Counted from the stretch's first letter, positions 43,990 to 56,978 are shown. The stretch: 64,000 nt of DNA from Podospora pseudocomata (GCF_035222375.1 NC_085888.1:3348001-3412000); one strand, 5' to 3'. Notes: generated by a model from the letters alone, not told the origin. Numbers and translations are program-made.

Positions 43990-46900
43990 TCTTGATCACC
44001 TAGCTATATTGTTCTCCGATAACCGGTTAGCTGACGGTCAAGTTGGCAACCGAACGCGAAAGGAAATGTGGCACTATCAAGCCACACACACTGTACCTCT
44101 TGACAGACTCTATAGGCGTAGTCGCGAGTGATTAAACGTTGGTCAAGTCCAGTTACTTGTTGATGCACAAGCGCCTAGAGAATGTAGTGGCAGATATAGG
44201 TCGCAATCTCACTGCTCAGGATTTACTAAGGTCCCATGGGAACGTGGTTGCTTCTCTGTATGGTTCCGTCTTTGCGACAAGATCGAACGTCGAACGTCCC
44301 GGGATCCATGGCCTGATATATGGAACGGAACCTGGAGGGCTCAACGCAACGGCCATCGGAACTTCCAGGGTACATAACCCATCAGTAGCCTAAGACTGAG
44401 CAGAGCGTAGGAGCCTTTCTTCCAGACGCACAGCAGCGACCGCGGGCAGCCTGACCACTTCTGCGATGCAGTATCCTGAACAGGGAAGAAATCCTTCGGC
44501 TTTCCTCCTTGATACTCTTCAATCCGAAGCAGAGCAAGACGCCATTTTGGGCCCGGTAGACTGGAAACCTATCAGATCAGCAGCTCTCGTCCCCGGAACC
44601 CCCCTGGTATTTCCGGATGCCTGTCCGCCACACGCTTTAGCAGCAAGCTTGGGAAGCGACAGCATGAAGATTGAACCCGGCCGGATTGCCACTGTCATTT
44701 AGCTGGCGGTAAAGAAAAAAAAAGAACGGAGATGTGATCCGGTGCAGCAGGCTGCCGGGATCGAGTCCGATACGTGAGTCCTCCCCCATCCCCCCTCAAC
44801 CCCCCTCAAGCTTGAGGAACCCACAAGCTGCCCTGGCCACTTCGAAGCAATCAGAAGAATTAGCCCGCGAGCGGCGGGTTGAGACATTGCAGTAGAAGCT
44901 GAGGTCTGAAGATACGGATGTAGCTCGGCGTGGGTCTTCATCGGGCGACACCAACGTTGGCAGATTAGCATGGCTTCCCCTGCCACGTTGGAGGAGAGGT
45001 TCCTATCTATGATCAAACGTCAGAAATCGGTTGGCCCCTTCTCAGCGTGCGTGTGGGTGTGTAGCAACCAGGACAACCAACGCCAAGCACCAATCCGGGA
45101 CACTTTGACATTGGGCTCTCAGCTGCAGGTGGACGGACTATGAGCAGCAGGACGGACACTCGGGGTTCGCGGGACGGGAGGCGGGTAGCAAGCCGCGGGG
45201 CTCCATTGACGAGAATGTTTGCTGCTGTCAGTGGGTGAGAGCGCTGTTGGCGATAGCTCCATATCAGCACTGAGGAAAATCGAAGATATGGGAGAGCCGC
45301 GGGATTTGATATTGAGGGGTTTTGGAAAATGGGAAAAGCACCTGAGCGGGAGGCTAACCCAAAGTATTTTGACTTCCAGTGAGAGAAGAGAGGAGGATTG
45401 AGCTGACACACACTCGGCTTTAGTTCCGCCGCAATCTGATTCGCTGAGAGCCCTTTTTGAATAAGGCTCATGGCGATGGCTCTTTCCCAGCACTTGTACT
45501 TTCCAAACAAGCCCCCATAGAAGGTCGTGGGGTGATTCCAGTAGGATCGACAGTCTGCGTCATGGACTGGCCTAGCTTTCTGAGCGAGGTGCTGTTGTTG
45601 CAGTCTCTACCTGCTGGGCTTGAGAAACCCAGACGCCTTCTTCTTCCCCCTTCCCATTCCCCGAGATTCACCCATCTCTCACCGCCCCTTGTTCCCACCA
45701 AACAAACAGTGGGACACGATGGGATGACTCTCGTCCCGTTATTCATAGGTATTGTTTTGTCCATTAATTAGAGGTCTATCGATCAATACCCAATCATCAC
45801 GATATGTATCAGATGATGGCATTCCTTCCTGATCAACGGGCTGGGGGGATGAACCAGGGTCATCCACCTCGTGGGATTCCTCACAAATCATGTTGCTCAT
45901 TGCAATAGATACCTCCTTCTCCCCCCCCCACCCCACCCCTTCAGACCTCCTGACGACACGCAAACAATGACTTGATCCCATGCATCTAGTCCGCATCCAT
46001 ATGTGATAGCCAGCATCGCGTGCAGACGGGACTTCCTTGGTCAGATAGGACTTCCTAGAGATTCACAGGGCTCTATTGGCGCCAGGATTACCTGCCAAGT
46101 GCATCGAGACTGTCAGGCTCTTTTGTCCCCTTCCGATGAGGCCCGTCCATCACCATCACTTGCGTTTGGTCCCGGTCTCGAGCGTCCAGGCCCCCCAGGG
46201 CTTCCCCCTGTCCGCCCTGTGCGTCAAGGGCTGCAACTAAGGCTCGAAAGGGTATCATTGTGATGCGGAGGACATCTTGGCCGGGAATCAGCTCAGCTTC
46301 TGGTGTCTTTCAGGCCAAGATGGCCTGCCCCTCCAAGAGGTGTGATCCCCAGTCCAAGACTCATTCCCTGCCACTAACCCGCCAACATGTTTTATGGCCC
46401 TTCTGGTATTTCAGAAGCACTCTTGTCCCGATTTCGCAGATGTAAAGCACGGCAGGAAGTGGTGAGTTGAGCAGGGCTTGGTGGCAAGGTCCAAATACGA
46501 ACCTGTACAAGTTGAATCGTATCTGGCGATGGTGGATGAAGGCTCAGGGGCTAATCACGGTATTCACCTCACAAATCGGGTTGTCGAGCAGCATTTCAGG
46601 CCTAGGGCCGGGAGGGAATGTGGATCAGGTTGAGGGAGCCAGGGCCGTCCCGAGGGCAGATCAAATTCAGCGCTACGTGTGCCGGAAAGCGGCTGCTCGG
46701 AAAGGCCCGAAACAAGATTGGATCCTTCCAGGCCGAGGAAGACACCCACAGGACAATACCATACTTCAAAGCAGAATCTGATTCATCAAAGACCTCAGCA
46801 TCGGACTTTTGATGCCTAAACTGACATGTTCTGGCAGATCCAGAGATGAAGTCAACACCAACAAGTCTTGGAAGTGCCCAGTGACGGACATTGATCATTC

Positions 46901-48482
46901 CGATTACTCAGTAAGTTCTAAGTGGACACTGAGTATCAGGTAGGTTTCACCTTTGGGCGGACACTGACGAGAAGGCTTGCGTTCCCTGTAGGCAGGTGTT
47001 GAATTCAGTGTCTGAGGAGGATCAAAAGATGGTTATCAGACATTGACAGCGACCTTCAAAGCAACTCAGTGATTCCAATTTGAACTCTAAGTATGGACAT
47101 AATGGTCGGGGCGTGATACCCGAGACAGGCAGGCCAGGGGTTGAACTCATGACACGGATGCCTCGCCGCTGCGCCGTGGCGCCTGCGGTGAATAATCCCA
47201 TCACGGCAGAAGGATTCGCTGGACACAGGAGGCAAAGAATTGCAATGTCGATCATTTTCTATTTTTGCAGTGATCAAAGCATGTTTCCAGAGGACGTGTA
47301 TAGCCGCGATGCCAAATCGGTGGTAATCAGCATTTTGTTCCCTCTTTCTCGCCACAGTACTTGAGCTTCGGTTCTTCTAGAAGCAAAAAGAAGGAAATGG
47401 TAATTCACCGTACACACACAACCCCTACGTTGATGACTGATCACAAAATAGAAGACTACAACACCCAAAAGGGACACTTGCGAGAATCCTCGACGCTCCC
47501 CTGTTTAGAACGACACGTCATACTAGAAGAATATGCGATACGCTTACTTGGCGTCATCTGAACAGATCATCTATACATCCAAGTACATAAGGTAACGAAC
47601 TGTCATCTATTTGCAGCGTAGGTTACCTACCTAGGTACGCATACCTTACCTGCTGTTATGGGCCAAGGTCTGGGTAGCATGGAAGGTTAGGGCACGACGG
47701 AGTCTAACCGGTGGCTTTCCCGAAGGCCGGCCGGGTGTCCGGAAAGGTGCCATTTTCCACATGCATAAAAAAGAGTCCGGTCCCATTCAACGGACGTGTT
47801 TTCTTTTCTTCTTCCTATCAGTTGATTCAAGTATCTCTTACAGCTTGAATTTCCATCAATCGGACCAAACCCCGTATCACCTGCAGCATCTTAATATGAC
47901 ATATTAATACCTACCTACGTCAGGATGTTGTCTTTATTCAGGGGTTGTTCCTGATATTATACTTTCCATGCACTCAAGCAGTAATACGAGCCTTTCAAGC
48001 CTTCCTGTTAGACATTTGAACGCTTCCAATATCAAGCCTATTACTGCAGATGTAAAATTCCTGAATGGGATCCTTTCCCTCTCGTCATATGATAGATGTT
48101 TCCCAAAATTCCCCTCCAACTCAACTTTCCAAGAATCAAAACAGGACTTGAAAGATATCCATAATCAAACGTGTCTGCGGACCTTCACCTAGATTCCAGC
48201 TGTAAGCTTGTTACCGAGGTAGAAGCAGATTGCAAAACTTCAACGTCTATTATTACGATAAATCTTTTATGGCTCCTGACTCCGACTCTGCTTGCATCTA
48301 TCAAAACATGCTAGAATGGTTTGATCAAATCCACTACCCAGTCCCATTCTCCATGACTGATCAACTTCAACTTTGGTATCTCATCTCTTCGTTTTGTTCT
48401 TCATCCCATCCTTACATAATGACCTCGTTGGAAACGTCCTAGAGTTACACAGGTTAGCTCATTTCATGGAACCCACACATCA
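43990..48482. other. Long gene-poor stretch
   Basis: About 4.5 kb in which I find no coherent gene, transposon end or RNA gene. Short frames occur but lack family motifs and usable splice pairs. A weak tRNA-like fragment near 47.13-47.18 kb was considered and rejected. Confidence 0.4.
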
Positions 48483-49864
48483 CTACGACATCGGAAAGAA
48501 TCTTACCCTCTTCAGATCCTTGAATGGCAGGCAGATGCAGTTCTGCACTCTGACCTCATCACCGACACCGCACTCCTTGCCAAGAATGGTGATAGCCTGA
48601 ACCTTGACACCGTTCTTGATAATGCTCGTGTTGTGGCTCGTCACGGGGGTTGGTGTGCCCTCCACACGAGCCCAAGCACCGACGCGGCTGCCCCAACCGA
48701 TAATTGAGTACAGAATGCACGCGTCATGCTTGACCTCGGCGTCTTCCAACACGATAGACTCCTTGATGCGGACGCCAGGTCCAATCGTCACGCGAGGTCC
48801 AATAGAGACATTGGGGCCCAGAACAGCCGTGGGGTGTACGTTGGCCGTGGGGTGGATGAATACGGGGGCCTTGATGTTGACTGAAGGAGCGGCAAGCTCG
48901 CTGGAGCCGCTTTGCTGGGCCTTCTGGAGGTACAGGGCGTTGGCTGGGATGGCAGAGCCGGCCGTCTTGATCTGCCTCCAGAAGTCCTTGGTCTCATAGA
49001 CGAAGAAGAGGTTGGTATCGGCCATTTCTCCGAGAATATCCTGCTCCAACCGAATGACTTCATTCTTCTGCGTGTCTTCCTCGTCAAACATGTACGAGCT
49101 GGCAAGATTCTCGGATGAACGGTACGAGCCCAGACGGGGTCTGTCGGCGCGGCGCTGGATGGCGGTGCGGATCGAAGGGAAGAGGACATCGGCACGGAAG
49201 AGGTAGACTCCGCAGTTGATAAGATTGGAAATGTAACTTTCGGGTTTCTCGACGTAATGCAGCACGCGGCGGGTGTGAGAATCGGAGACAATGCAGCCAA
49301 AGTTCGAGGCGGCATCCTCGCTGACCCTGGTGCCCAGAATGACGGCCTCGGCGCGACGCTCGTGTGTGAGCTGAAGCATCTCGTTTAGAGGAAAACTGCA
49401 ACAGACGTCCGAGTTCAGAACAAAGATGTTCTCGGGGCGGCCCTTGAGGATGGCATCGCGGAAGTGGTACAAGCCGCCGGCGGTGCCCAGGGCTTGGTAT
49501 TCGCGGAGGTACTTGATGGAGAGGTCGGGGAACTCGGACGACGAATCCTTGATGAAGTCGCGGAAGACATGCTCCTCGTAGTAGCCGATCAGGTAGACTT
49601 CGTGGATCGAAGGGACCTTGCTGATGGCTGTCAAGCAGTGCCAGATGATGGGGTGACCGGCAACATCGAAGAGAGGCTTGGGAACATCGAGAGAGAGCGG
49701 GCGGAAGCGAGTGCCACGAGAGGCACCACCAACCTTGAAAACGAGTAAGCAATCTGTCCAATGTGTCCAGTGCCCCCCTACACTGGGCAACTCACGAGAA
49801 TCACGGCTTTGGTGGCGCCAGTGTTGCCGTTGGCCTTTTGGTGGTGGGGGATTTGAAGCGACAT
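48483..49864 (-). CDS. GDP-mannose pyrophosphorylase A-like protein (439 aa)
   Basis: Two exons, 49864-49796 and 49733-48483, with a 62-bp intron directly before the nucleotide-binding loop. Joined, it reads [27 protein letters not shown], the sugar-nucleotidyltransferase signature. LGTAGGLYHFRDAIL, FVLNSDVCCSFPL and VLHYVEKPESYISNLINCGVYLF follow. A left-handed beta-helix ends the protein (VHPTAVLGPNVSIGPRVTIGPGVRI and so on). The GxGTRLRPLT motif is [12 protein letters not shown] and the length suits GMPPA rather than the shorter catalytic GMPPB/Psa1. GMPPA binds GDP-mannose and restrains GMPPB, which feeds glycosylation and wall mannan. It is cytosolic. Regulatory rather than catalytic function is inferred from class. 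Confidence 0.93.
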
Positions 49865-51243
49865 CGCGTCTCTTGTTCAGAACACAAAGATCACCTCTGC
49901 AAAAAAACAAGGGGAAAAAGAAGCGATGAGGGCGTCTAGAAAGCTGTCAGGTCGTTGTCGTTGGACTGGAATGGTTGGGCTGAATGGCTTGGTGCTGCTT
50001 AATAGCGGGGTCAGAAGCTTGATGCAGCTCCAAATCCCCTGAATCCTGACTTCACTGCCAGGGGTCAGCTGGGCAGTCCTGGGGAAATGTGGCATGTGCG
50101 CCAAGGGGCCTCTGGCAGTTGCAGGTGGAGCCACGTGACAGCCCGCCCTTCACCGTTTCTGAGTTTGGATTTGCGCTCTTCTCCAGTGTGACCTGGTCAT
50201 GCTCGCATGCGGTAACAGAGTAGACTGACAAGAACAGCAACAGTAGGTTTTAGAGAGCCATCATGAGCGACGTGGGTGTTGTTGGACGTTCATCGTCAAG
50301 CTCACTGAAGTCATTGAGAGACGCATTGACCAGCTGTTGATGCTCTCCTCTCAAATGAGAGATGGAGAAGCTGTGAAAACTGACAAGGAGAACCATTCTA
50401 CAAATAAATGAGATGCTTGCCACAATTTACCATCTAATTCATCACCAAAGTCAATTTCAGGTTTACGAGAGACGTCAGGGCTTGGTACCATAATAGACTA
50501 TGCTAGTCCAGGTGATATAGATGGAGACGTCCCGAGGCAAAGTGGGATGGTCAGACTCCCCGTTCCTGCCAAGGCCCAATTAAGTTTCGCAGCAAAAACG
50601 CGTCCTTGCCCCTCGCGTCACGTCTTGTCGCGTCTCATCTCGCGTAAAGTGGCTAGATCCATTCTTTTTTCGCTCACATTTTCCAACGGGCAATTGCAGT
50701 GGTGTTGTGAAGTCGTTGTGTAGGCAACCACTAGCAAACACCCCTCCAACCCCATCTTTCGCAACTGCCCCTTTTACTGGCCAGGCCATCTCTCCAGCAC
50801 CTCTCTTTCCTGCTAAGAAATATTAGCAAAGTCGCGCATTGTTTACCTGTTTCCTTAACGCGTGTCATCTTGGGTTGGAGCAAACCGCGAGATTCTCATT
50901 CCACCGCAAAAAAGCTGTACCCTCGAGCCCCCCTCGTGAAGTCGAAGTCGATCTTTCATCTCAACTGTTTCGACTATTCCGACTTTTCGACTCTTCATTG
51001 GTAATCTCACGTCTTTTCGAAGGTGTTTTCTGTTTGGCACTGCTCTCTCTCGTCTCGTCTTCCACTTTCCTGAGCTCAGCCTTCCGTTTGGCTTCCTACT
51101 TCTACGACTTCTCCTCTCCACCTCCTCCAACAGCAGCCGCATGAGAAAAATACTCTCCTGTACATTTCAAGCAGCATTGGTAAGCTCGCCCATCATTTCG
51201 CCTCGTCCATATGTGACTTGAGTCTGACAGCGACACAGTAGCG
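49865..51243. promoter_or_regulatory. Divergent intergenic region and dynamin-gene leader
   Basis: Holds the promoters of the GMPPA-like and dynamin-like genes. The 3' part is pyrimidine-rich. A 101-codon ATG frame (50839-51144) and a likely untranslated intron (about 51180-51238) precede the dynamin ATG. Confidence 0.45.
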
Positions 51244-54125
51244 ATGCCTCCCAGAGTGAAGCCCGAGCCCGGTGTGGCCGTGGCGAACACCACTGCCACT
51301 CGCAGTTTTGCTGCTACCAACTCGGCGCAGTTTGGCTCACCTACGCGGCAAGCGCGGTCTACGGCTCGTAAGTTCTCCGCTCATTTTATGTTCCTCCGTA
51401 CAGTGTGCTTACTCCTCCTGTAGCTAGTGTGACTGATACCCGTTTCATGGCGGAGGTGGAGGACCAGTACGAAGATGAGGATAACGAAATCATCTGGATG
51501 GAAACCCGTGCCAAGTCGATCACAAGCGCCGGCATGAAGCAAGAGCCTGGCCACGAGCCGATGACCCTGATGTCTCTGGCATCTCAAAGCATGGGCGGGT
51601 CATTTGTCGGGATGGGGCCCAATCTTGCCCTCAAGGACTTCGGGCAAGGGTTCCTCAAGGACATCAACGATGCCCTGGGTGAGCTGCAGTCTCGTGGCAT
51701 TCAGCACGTTGCCAGTCTGCCGGAGTTAGTGCTCGTCGGTGACCAGTCGTCGGGCAAATCGAGTTTGATGTCCGGCATCGCTGGTCTCAGTCTGCCTCGC
51801 AGCAGCGGCACCTGCACAAGGTGTCCGATCCATATCAGGATCTCGCGAGCTGATGAGTGGTCTTGTCGGGTTTTTCTGAACCTGGACTACGGGTTCAAGC
51901 TGCCCGATCATGCCATCACCGAGCAGGATGTCACAGCAACAAACCCGTTCCCTCCCTGGGTCAAACTCGACCCCAGTCGCACACGACGCCACGAGTTCAA
52001 GACAGTCCGGGACAGATTTGACAGCGAAGAGATTGAAACAGTACTGCGCTGCGCCCAGGTCGCAATCTTGAACCCATCCACGCCCTACCAGGCCTTCATC
52101 CCCAAGCCTCGGGGTGGAGAAGGGCCTGACTCCCAACAGCTGACTCAGCACGAGCTGATTTCGCGCAAGGAGGAAGCCTCCGAGGCCCAGTTTTCGCCAA
52201 ATACCGTGGCGCTCGAGATCAAAGGGCCTGATCTAGCCGACCTCAACTTCTATGATCTTCCGGGTGTGTTCAACACTGCTCGGCGGACCGAGGATGCTTA
52301 CTTGGAGCGTGTCGTCCAGAACCTGACCAAGCTTTACATTAAGCGGGAGAAAGCCATCATTCTATGGGCTGTGCCCATGAATTTGGATACTGAAAACTCG
52401 CTGGCGCTGCGCCTGATCCGGGAGAGTCGTGCTGAACACCGTTGCGTTGGGGTGATCACCAAGGCAGACCTGCTGCCGCGAGATGACCAAGCTACTGAGC
52501 GCTGGCTGGGAATTCTCAAGGGCCGTGGACATCGCATCGGCTTGGGTTATTTCATCACCTCTCGACAAGGTCAAGATTTGGAAGAACAGACGAAGCGGGA
52601 AGAGGCCTTCTTCAATCGAACAGCAGAAGGACACTGGCCCGATGTTTTTGATCGCTACCAGGAGAGGTGCGGAATAGAAAAGCTGAAGGCTTTCTTGTCT
52701 TTGAAGCTCGGCGAAGAGTTTTCCAAAGTTCTTCCGGAAGTGAAGCGTAAAGTTCTTGAGCGACTCAACTTCATCGCTGAGCAGCTCCAACTGTACCCGG
52801 GGCCACCAGCGAACCCGGATCTGGAAATTTACAAGGCACTGACCATGTTCAGCAGCCTGTTGAAGAAGCGAGTGATTGACCAGGAATTTATGAGCACCTG
52901 GGACACAGCCTGTTCCACCCGGTTTACAAGAGCCATTCTTGAGCTGAAGCCCAAGTATAACGTACGGTTGTTCGCCAAGTCATCCGCCGCGAGTGCTCCG
53001 GTACTCATCAATCTTGACTCCCCCACGAGGGAGGGCAGCCCCACGCCCACACCCAGTGGCAGAAAGCGTCCTGCCCCGGCCGAAACCCCCAGCCGCCGCC
53101 AGCGCATCAAGGCTGAAGATGCCGAGGGACGGTCTTACCCCTCCACCCCTACGAACATGCGCACAACCATGACCCCGACCAAAGGCAGGCCGAGCAAGAC
53201 ACTCATGGAAATTCGGCGCATGATCCAGCGCAATGCCATACCCGGCCAGCCGGGCCTCGTTTCTTCCAATGTCTATGAACCGCTTTTTACAGAAGCGGCA
53301 AAGGCCTGGAAGGGTCCACTCCAGACGTTCCTCAACCAGACCTTCAACTTCTTGAGCAAGGAAATCCAGGAGATCCTTGACTCGACTTTTGCGGCGTTGA
53401 AGAACCGGGCAATTTACAAGTTGTCGACCGAGCACATGCAGGCTTTTGTCGAGATGCACAAGAAGGAGTTGCAGGCCCAGCTCGCGCTGATTTACGAACT
53501 CGAGGGCACGCGTCTGTTCACCAGAAATGACGATGCCTTGCACCGGTACAAGGCTGAAGAGTTAAGGACCTTGACTAGGCACCGCAACCACTACCGCATT
53601 GCCGCGCACAAGGGTGATGAACCAGCTAGCTCACTCCCTAAGATCGAGGAGCTCAGCGAGGAAGAACTCGCCCAGGAGACAGCCAAGATGGAGAAGGACC
53701 TCCGCCAGATGGGCCCCGAGCCCTTTCAGCAGGAGCTGGATGTGGCCGCCTACACCAGAGGCTATTACGTCCTTGCCGCTCATCGGTTCACAGACATTGT
53801 GTGCATGCATGCCATGTCTGGGCTGTTTCCCCGTGTGGCCTCGGTCATTGAGACCTACCTCCAGGATAAGCTTGGCCTTACTGGCAACCGCACCACTCCT
53901 GAGATGCTGGATCAGCTCATGGAGGAAGAGGGTCGCATTGGCCAGATTCGCCGAGATCTCTGCGCGGAGAAGGAGACTCTCGACGGTGCCATGGCCATCA
54001 TTGTCAACCTCGAGAACCGCGACACGACTCCCTCGCAAGCCGAGAGCAACGTTACGATTCTCAATGACCTTACGTCTGGCCAGGCCGCAGGCTCGCCATC
54101 CGGGACAGTGTATGGAGATGCGTAA
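51244..54125 (+). CDS. Dynamin-family large GTPase (941 aa)
   Basis: Two coding exons, 51244-51367 and 51424-54125, with a 56-bp intron. A 5'-leader intron at about 51180-51238 is likely. The GTPase domain has G1 GDQSSGKSS (147-155), G2 region SGTCTRCP, G3 DLPG (319-322) and G4 TKAD (387-390). These are dynamin-type rather than Ras-type. A helical stalk follows, with a disordered insert near 560-620 (GRKRPAPAETPSRRQRIKAED) that is basic and could act as a nuclear signal. The C-terminus (YVLAAHRFTDIVCMHAMSGLFP and so on) is a GED-like helix bundle. No PH or Pro-rich domain is present, so it is neither classical endocytic dynamin nor clearly Vps1 or Dnm1. It resembles the Mx-like dynamins abundant in filamentous fungi. 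Membrane or filament remodelling is the family role. Confidence 0.9.
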
Positions 54126-54457
54126 AGACACAATCACGCCGATTGAAGATCTGGATATATTTTATTGTCTGTGGGCGTTTTACCTATTTGTCTGTTCTGT
54201 TTTTTTCTTTCGGACCGAAGAATCACGATACCCATTTTAGTTATAGTCATGTAGGATCACAAATTGTCCAGAATACTGTCACGCACCTACTATACCTCTC
54301 CCCTTTTGCTCAATGTGTCTAACAACTATTTCACTCTTTGTATCGACTAATCAACAGAGACTACAAGGTACAACCAGGGCCTTGAAAGATGACGCACACA
54401 CCTTCGACTACTAGCTTTGGGAGCCTAGGTATTGACTGTCCAGGAAAGGCCATCCTC
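54126..54457. other. Intergenic, nothing recognised
   Basis: Convergent 3' flanks of the dynamin-like and MAPEG genes. Confidence 0.5.
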
Positions 54458-55019
54458 TTAGAACCCCCAATAATCCTTCACCAAGAAGCCCGCATACCCG
54501 GCCAGGAATCCCATCACGCCCAGCGTTCCAAAGTAGCCCACCGGCCGACCAACACCCGTGCTCTCGGGTCTTCTCAAGCCCATCTCAACATGCAGCACCC
54601 GCGCGACAAACAGGGCCCCCAGAGCACTGGTCAGCACATTCTTCTTGGCGCCGTTGAGCTCGGCCACTCCGGCGAGCAGCAAGGCGAGGGGCACGTATTC
54701 AGCAAAGTTGCCCTGGGCGCGGGAGGCAACCTGGAGCTCGTGCTGCTTCGCGGCCGCGTTGGGCTCGGTCGAGGGGGGCGCGGAGCCGAGGAGGCAGTTG
54801 GAGGCGATGCGGGACATGGAGACGCGGGTGGAGAGGAGGGAGAAGTAGGCTGTGAAGGGGAGGAGGAAGGAGCCGGTTACCGCTGGAGGGAGGGGAATAA
54901 CAGCAGGTTAGCCGTGGAACAAGAGGTGGTTTGCTTGGTGGAAGGGGGCAGAAGAGCTTACGCAAAAGGGGGCCGACAACATCGATGTGGTTTAGACCCA
55001 CGCGGGAGGTGTAAGACAT
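54458..55019 (-). CDS. MAPEG-family membrane protein (160 aa)
   Basis: Two exons, 55019-54962 and 54882-54458, with a 79-bp intron (GTAAGC donor, CCAG acceptor). Four membrane segments are seen: VTGSFLLPFTAYFSLL, FAEYVPLALLLAGVAEL, NVLTSALGALFVARVLHVEM and YFGTLGVMGFLAGYAGFLV. The MAPEG core is evident in NFAEYVPLALLLAGVAELNG and ARVLHVEMGL, with the conserved R/N-x-x-E pattern of helix 2. MAPEG proteins include microsomal glutathione S-transferase and leukotriene synthase-like enzymes of the ER membrane. This is the short YecN-like type. Glutathione-dependent detoxification is a guess from family. Confidence 0.87.
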
Positions 55020-55843
55020 TATGACGATTTATTTCTCAAGAAGAATTAGGGAAAAAGGGGTCTGGCTCTTTGCAAAGGGGGGAGTTTTGGTATCACGCAG
55101 CTTGTCCACAACTGCTTCAAATTTTTTGGCTGGTCGAGATGGGGAACAGAAGACAAGAAGAGTAAGAAAGGGGGGGGGGTGAGGTGAGGTTAAAAGATGG
55201 GGGGAACGGTTTTGCCCCTTCCTCTTGCTGCACCGGACATGGCCCGGCGGATCACCATGACCAGAGGTTACATCATAGAGGACCCTAGTTTTGGTGTGCC
55301 CGGTGAGGTGCTTTGGTTTCGAAGCGGTCAGGCTTTTGCGCTAGGTGATTATTTGGGACAGAAGCACGGGAGGATGCTATGAGAGTTTAAAAGTTGCTGG
55401 GCCGATGGTATAATCCGAGTTGAATGTTTATCAACATCGCTTGGTTGTGCTAGAAGGCGCCTCCAAATCTTACGTTGGCAAGAGGCAAAGAGGCAAAGAT
55501 ATCGTCCCCAAATAGAACTCCAAGAAACCCAATGAAGAGTATTCTTGTAAAACCTTCTGGACACTGCGCATACTTATGGGTAGTGCAGTGAACCTTTGTC
55601 AGTGTAATAAGGATTCGAATGATGAATGGAATAACAACAGACATCATATGTTACCTATCCTTCGACTGAGATATAGATATGTAAAAGGTACTATAAGGAA
55701 TGCTAGTTTGAAGAGCTCAGAATATGATTACCTTACATAGACAGATACTACCTCCAGCAAGTATCAACAACCTTTGCACCTTTGACCATGGCGAGTGAGG
55801 TGATTGTAGAATTCTGAGAAACTGATTTGTTTGAAACTACCTA
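55020..55843. other. Intergenic, nothing recognised
   Basis: MAPEG promoter on the left, then AT-rich sequence up to the left end of the transposon. Confidence 0.45.
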
Positions 55844-55896
55844 ACGTATATTATAAGCGAGTCGTACATATAAGCGAGTCGTACAGTCTCCACCAC
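55842..55896 (+). repeat. Left terminal inverted repeat of the Fot/pogo element (with TA)
   Basis: Matches the reverse complement of 56926-56980 with a single mismatch over 55 bases, including the flanking TA. It contains two direct copies of ATAAGCGAGTCGTAC, a likely transposase-binding repeat. Confidence 0.92.
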
Positions 55897-56978
55897 CCTA
55901 CAACAACTATCCTCAATTGCAACATAACAACACTAGAAACCAACTATAATTACATCAGAAACAGCCGAATCAGACGATTCTACAGCCTCCTGGCAAGTAC
56001 GTGCATTATGGCCAGGCTTGCCGCATACAACACAGCATTGAACCTTTGTACGAGCACCCCCTACACCACTACCATCCGGCTGCGTTTCTTCCACTGCCTC
56101 CCACCCACGGCCTTCTGGTCAGTAGATCGTGTGCATCCTGCACAGTAAGTGATCCTCCAAGCCGCACACGTGTTTTTTGGCTCTCCTGCGCTTGCTTAGT
56201 GCCTCGTTGGCAAGGTGGTACTGCGCGGCCAAGATGATAAAAGGAGGGATGGCCCAACCGAGGGCATTAACTCCCCTGGATTACCGTTGCCCATTCGCGG
56301 TTACCAGGCTGGGCTAGTTTCGCCTTACTAAGGCCGTCCGAGGTCGTAACTACCATGCCCGCGAAGATAATACCCATCATAAACCCAGTCTCGTCGAAGT
56401 TGTAGATATCGTCATCTACAATACCGTACTTAGCCTTAGTGTTCCGTACGAGCGCAAACCACTCGGCAATGACCTTTGGATCCTCGCACTTAGCCCTCTG
56501 GTAGTCGTATCTACGCTTAAAACGCGTACGGAGCTGTGGCTGACGTTTGACGAAGTTATGTGCCCAGAACTTGCCAACAGGGGCGCGTCGCGTACGCGTA
56601 GCAGTTGGTTGGCCATATCATCTACACTACGCAATCTTGGTGGAAAAGCTCGCGTACATAGCTCAATAATATATCGGACAATAGCTTCCTCTTCCGATTG
56701 AGTCATCTTTTCGAATTGGGTGTTATATCGCGTCGTGCAGGCCGGCCGGCGCGTCGGTTAGAGAGAGTCATAGCTGGTACGTTGTAGAGCTTAGCTGCAG
56801 CTCGGAGGCTTAATTTTTCATTGATTCGAAGAGCCCAAGGGGCTAAGAGTATCCTGGCTTCCTTTGAAGTAGGAGGCATATTGGGTTGTGGAAAAAATTG
56901 ATGTTAGGTGTAAGGAGGACGCGTCGTGGTGGAGACTGTTCGACTCGCTTATATGTACGACTCGCTTATAATATACGT
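55844..56978 (-). mobile_element. Internally deleted Fot/pogo-type (Tc1/mariner superfamily) DNA transposon
   Basis: About 1.1 kb bounded by terminal inverted repeats of about 53 bp and flanked by TA on both sides, the usual target duplication of this superfamily. On the minus strand the transposase remnant starts near 56879 (MPPTSKEARILLA...), with the N-terminal DNA-binding helices (LRAAAKLYNVPAMTLSNR) and EEEAIVRYIIELC. It reaches the first catalytic block (YNFDETGFMMGIIFAGMV), then NREWATVI. The rest of the DDE domain is absent: AAQYHLAN is followed almost at once by the C-terminal part with KTRVRLGGSLTVQDAHD and a zinc knuckle (CVVCGKPGHNARTC). The typical length is near 1.9 kb, so roughly 0.7 kb is missing. 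Frames are also shifted. It cannot make its own transposase, but its intact ends could be moved in trans. Confidence 0.88.

Noticed and set aside
45013-45510. 166-codon minus frame with a helix-turn-helix-like start (SLIQKGLSANQIAAEL)
   Set aside because: The rest is low-grade sequence, no convincing splice pair links it to other exons, and no family is recognised.
47134-47179. tRNA-like A-box and B-box pair on the minus strand
   Set aside because: GGCGCAGCGG and AGTTCAACCCC resemble the boxes, but they are about 12 bases too close, the T stem has a mismatch, and no acceptor or anticodon stem forms. At best a decayed fragment or SINE scrap.
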